From positions 87,992 through 151,991 of the forward strand of contig NZ_JAEL01000003.1 in the NCBI RefSeq assembly GCF_000518885.1: a stretch of 64,000 bases of DNA. Reading direction: 5' to 3'. Shown here piece by piece: positions 62,854-64,000 of this stretch. The notes beneath the pieces are model-generated. The model did not search any database and was not told the DNA's origin. It was given only the letters and a program-made list of their open reading frames with translations. Made by a program: the position numbers and the translations under genes. How positions within the stretch are numbered: the stretch's first letter is position 1; every line of letters begins with the position of its first letter. This DNA is from Bacillus sp. J33. GTDB lineage: Bacteria > Bacillota > Bacilli > Bacillales > Cytobacillaceae.

Positions 62854-63132
62854 ATGGGGGCTTATCAAAAAGAAGTTTGGTTTACGATTGGAATGTCTGC
62901 GCTATTTTTATTGGCTGGGAACATGGGGCTAATCTTTTCCATTTTTCCTGTTGAAGGAAATTGGTTTGGTTTCCCAATCATGTATATTGTTCCTGTTGTT
63001 GTAGGCTGGTTTGGAGTTGTGCTGTTAACAATTGTTGCAGGTAAAATCGGCAATAAAATTGATGCGGCAATTGAAGCAGAGGATAAGCAGAACCTGCAGC
63101 TTAAAGCTCGTGCGGATAAGGAGGTTGGGTAA
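62854..63132 (+). CDS. Small membrane subunit/partner of the SSS symporter
   Basis: A 92-residue protein with two hydrophobic helices (about 10-33 and 40-63) and a charged C-terminal helix (GNKIDAAIEAEDKQNLQLKA). Small two-helix proteins of this kind are commonly encoded just before sodium:solute symporters (compare DUF485/YhdT-like partners of acetate or pantothenate-type permeases). AGGAGG 8 nt before ATG. The stop codon abuts the start codon of the symporter, so they are co-translated. Confidence 0.75.
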   Translation: MGAYQKEVWFTIGMSALFLLAGNMGLIFSIFPVEGNWFGFPIMYIVPVVVGWFGVVLLTIVAGKIGNKIDAAIEAEDKQNLQLKARADKEVG

Positions 63133-64000
63133 ATGGGCACAACCTGGCAATTGGAAAATCCGATCATTGGGCTTATTGTTGTGGCACTTACCTTCATCTT
63201 GTTTTATGCTATTAGCTGGATTTCAAACAGAACAAGCAAATCTGTTGAAGATTTATATGTAGCAGGAGGCGGAGTGGGAGCAATTACGAACGGCCTTGCA
63301 ATGGCTGCTACATATATGAGCTTGGCGACTTTCCTGGGAGTAACCGGACTGATTCTTAATTTAAAAGCACCATTCGTATTTTTATGGATTCAATTAATAT
63401 TGGCAATCCCATTAATAACAATCATCTATGGTACGAGCCTAAGAAGAATGGGCGCTTTTTCACCGGCACACTTTGTTAAAGAACGATATGGAAAATCCGC
63501 AGCTGTCATAGTTGCTCTATGGATGATCTTAATTTCCATAATGTATGCATTAGGGCAAATGATCGGAATTGCCAAGACGTTTGAAATGCTATTTGGCATT
63601 CCTTATATGACAGGTTTATTTGTCGGCGGGCTGTTGATTACAGGCTATGTAACTATTGGCGGAATGAGAGGGGCTACGAACAATGCCGCAGTCCAGATGG
63701 TCATCATTGCTCTCATGTTTGTCATACCGCTGGGTGCAATTATGAAGGCGATGGGCTCTTCTGGCTGGTTCTTCCCGCCGCTATTATATGCGGATATGGT
63801 GCCGGCAATGTTGAAAGCGGTTCCAGACTTTTTTGATTATCAATTTGATGCGAAATGGTATTTTGCCATCATCCCTGCTATGACGCTTGGTTCTTTAGGT
63901 TTGCCGCATCTGGCCATGCGCATCTACACAGCTTCAAGTCTGAAAAGTGCACGCCAGGCAATGATTTGGTTTGCTTTAGTTCTTGGGTTTGTTTTCTCGG
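63133..64000 (+). CDS. Sodium:solute symporter (SSS family), 5' part, cut by window end
   Basis: The first 289 residues of an SSS-family transporter, with seven to eight helices visible; the reading frame is open to the window end. Family motifs: FYAISWISNRTSKSVEDLYVAGGGVG, MAATYMSLATFLGVTG and TIGGMRGATNNAAVQMVIIA. The LPHLAMRIYTASSLKSAR segment is typical of the acetate/monocarboxylate branch (ActP/MctC-like), so a short-chain organic acid is the likely substrate. AAGGAGG 9 nt before ATG. Confidence 0.9.
   Translation, partial: MGTTWQLENPIIGLIVVALTFILFYAISWISNRTSKSVEDLYVAGGGVGAITNGLAMAATYMSLATFLGVTGLILNLKAPFVFLWIQLILAIPLITIIYGTSLRRMGAFSPAHFVKERYGKSAAVIVALWMILISIMYALGQMIGIAKTFEMLFGIPYMTGLFVGGLLITGYVTIGGMRGATNNAAVQMVIIALMFVIPLGAIMKAMGSSGWFFPPLLYADMVPAMLKAVPDFFDYQFDAKWYFAIIPAMTLGSLGLPHLAMRIYTASSLKSARQAMIWFALVLGFVFS

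Overview
The window looks like chromosomal DNA of an endospore-forming, motile, aerobic member of the Bacillaceae (Cytobacillus/Mesobacillus/Bacillus-like). The evidence is the AT-rich composition, AGGAGG-type ribosome binding sites with frequent TTG and GTG starts, and Bacillus-type genes: an sspH-type spore protein, a ger germinant-receptor operon, a Spo0E-like phosphatase, an intracellular subtilisin, tenI-thiOSGF order, a CcpA-type cre site, a LexA/DinR-type box and a SigD-type promoter. The species cannot be named from the sequence alone. No phage, insertion sequence, CRISPR array or plasmid origin was seen.

Layout. 0-1 kb: seven tRNA genes (Tyr, Trp, His, Gln, Cys, Gly, Ile), then a MITE-like repeat. 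1.1-2.7 kb: an SbtA-type bicarbonate transporter and a DUF2294 protein on the minus strand, each preceded by a terminator-like leader. 3.1-3.5 kb: a 52-bp tandem array. 3.6-7.3 kb: a ba3-type cytochrome oxidase operon (subunits IIa, II, I, a SCO copper chaperone, a membrane protein) behind an FNR/CRP-like box, followed by a CDF metal exporter. 8.4-14.4 kb: thiamine synthesis (thiC; tenI-thiO-thiS-thiG-thiF) with a TPP riboswitch before each block. 14.5-17.2 kb: a composite repeat and small genes. 17.3-22.6 kb: LysR regulator, PrpF-family isomerase and tripartite tricarboxylate transporter tctCBA. 22.6-26.7 kb: secreted 5'-nucleotidase and a CitS/CitT-like two-component system. 26.8-30.2 kb: small genes, a MerR regulator with a displaced start, a yugP-like gene that has lost its catalytic part, and a CNNM/CorC-type protein. 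30.4-33.6 kb: a second tctCBA operon behind a perfect cre site.

33.7-44 kb: acidic lipoprotein, Xre regulator with twin operators, a 20-bp tandem array, an OmpR/EnvZ-type pair, a spore-type amidase, an orphan LexA-type box, an intracellular subtilisin and an endonuclease I-like nuclease, and a TetR/membrane-protein pair with a 30-bp palindromic operator. 44-48.6 kb: germinant-receptor operon in the order A-D-C-B. 48.9-57.2 kb: LysR/DMT exporter pair, TetR with an Acg-type nitroreductase, Spo0E-like protein, a PLP decarboxylase with two tiny upstream genes, TetR, and a MEDS-domain protein. 57.4-64 kb: chemoreceptor with a SigD-type promoter, exported TPR-DUF218 protein, sspH-type gene, a small conserved protein, and a sodium:solute symporter cut by the window end.

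Functional themes are uptake of organic acids (two Tct systems, CitST-like sensor, SSS symporter) under probable carbon catabolite control, aerobic respiration, thiamine supply, and sporulation/germination. The most interesting items are the LysR-PrpF-TctCBA cluster, the attenuator-like leaders before DUF2294 and sbtA, the damaged merR/yugP pair, the alternating 20-bp array, and the LexA-type box before a 23-residue reading frame.
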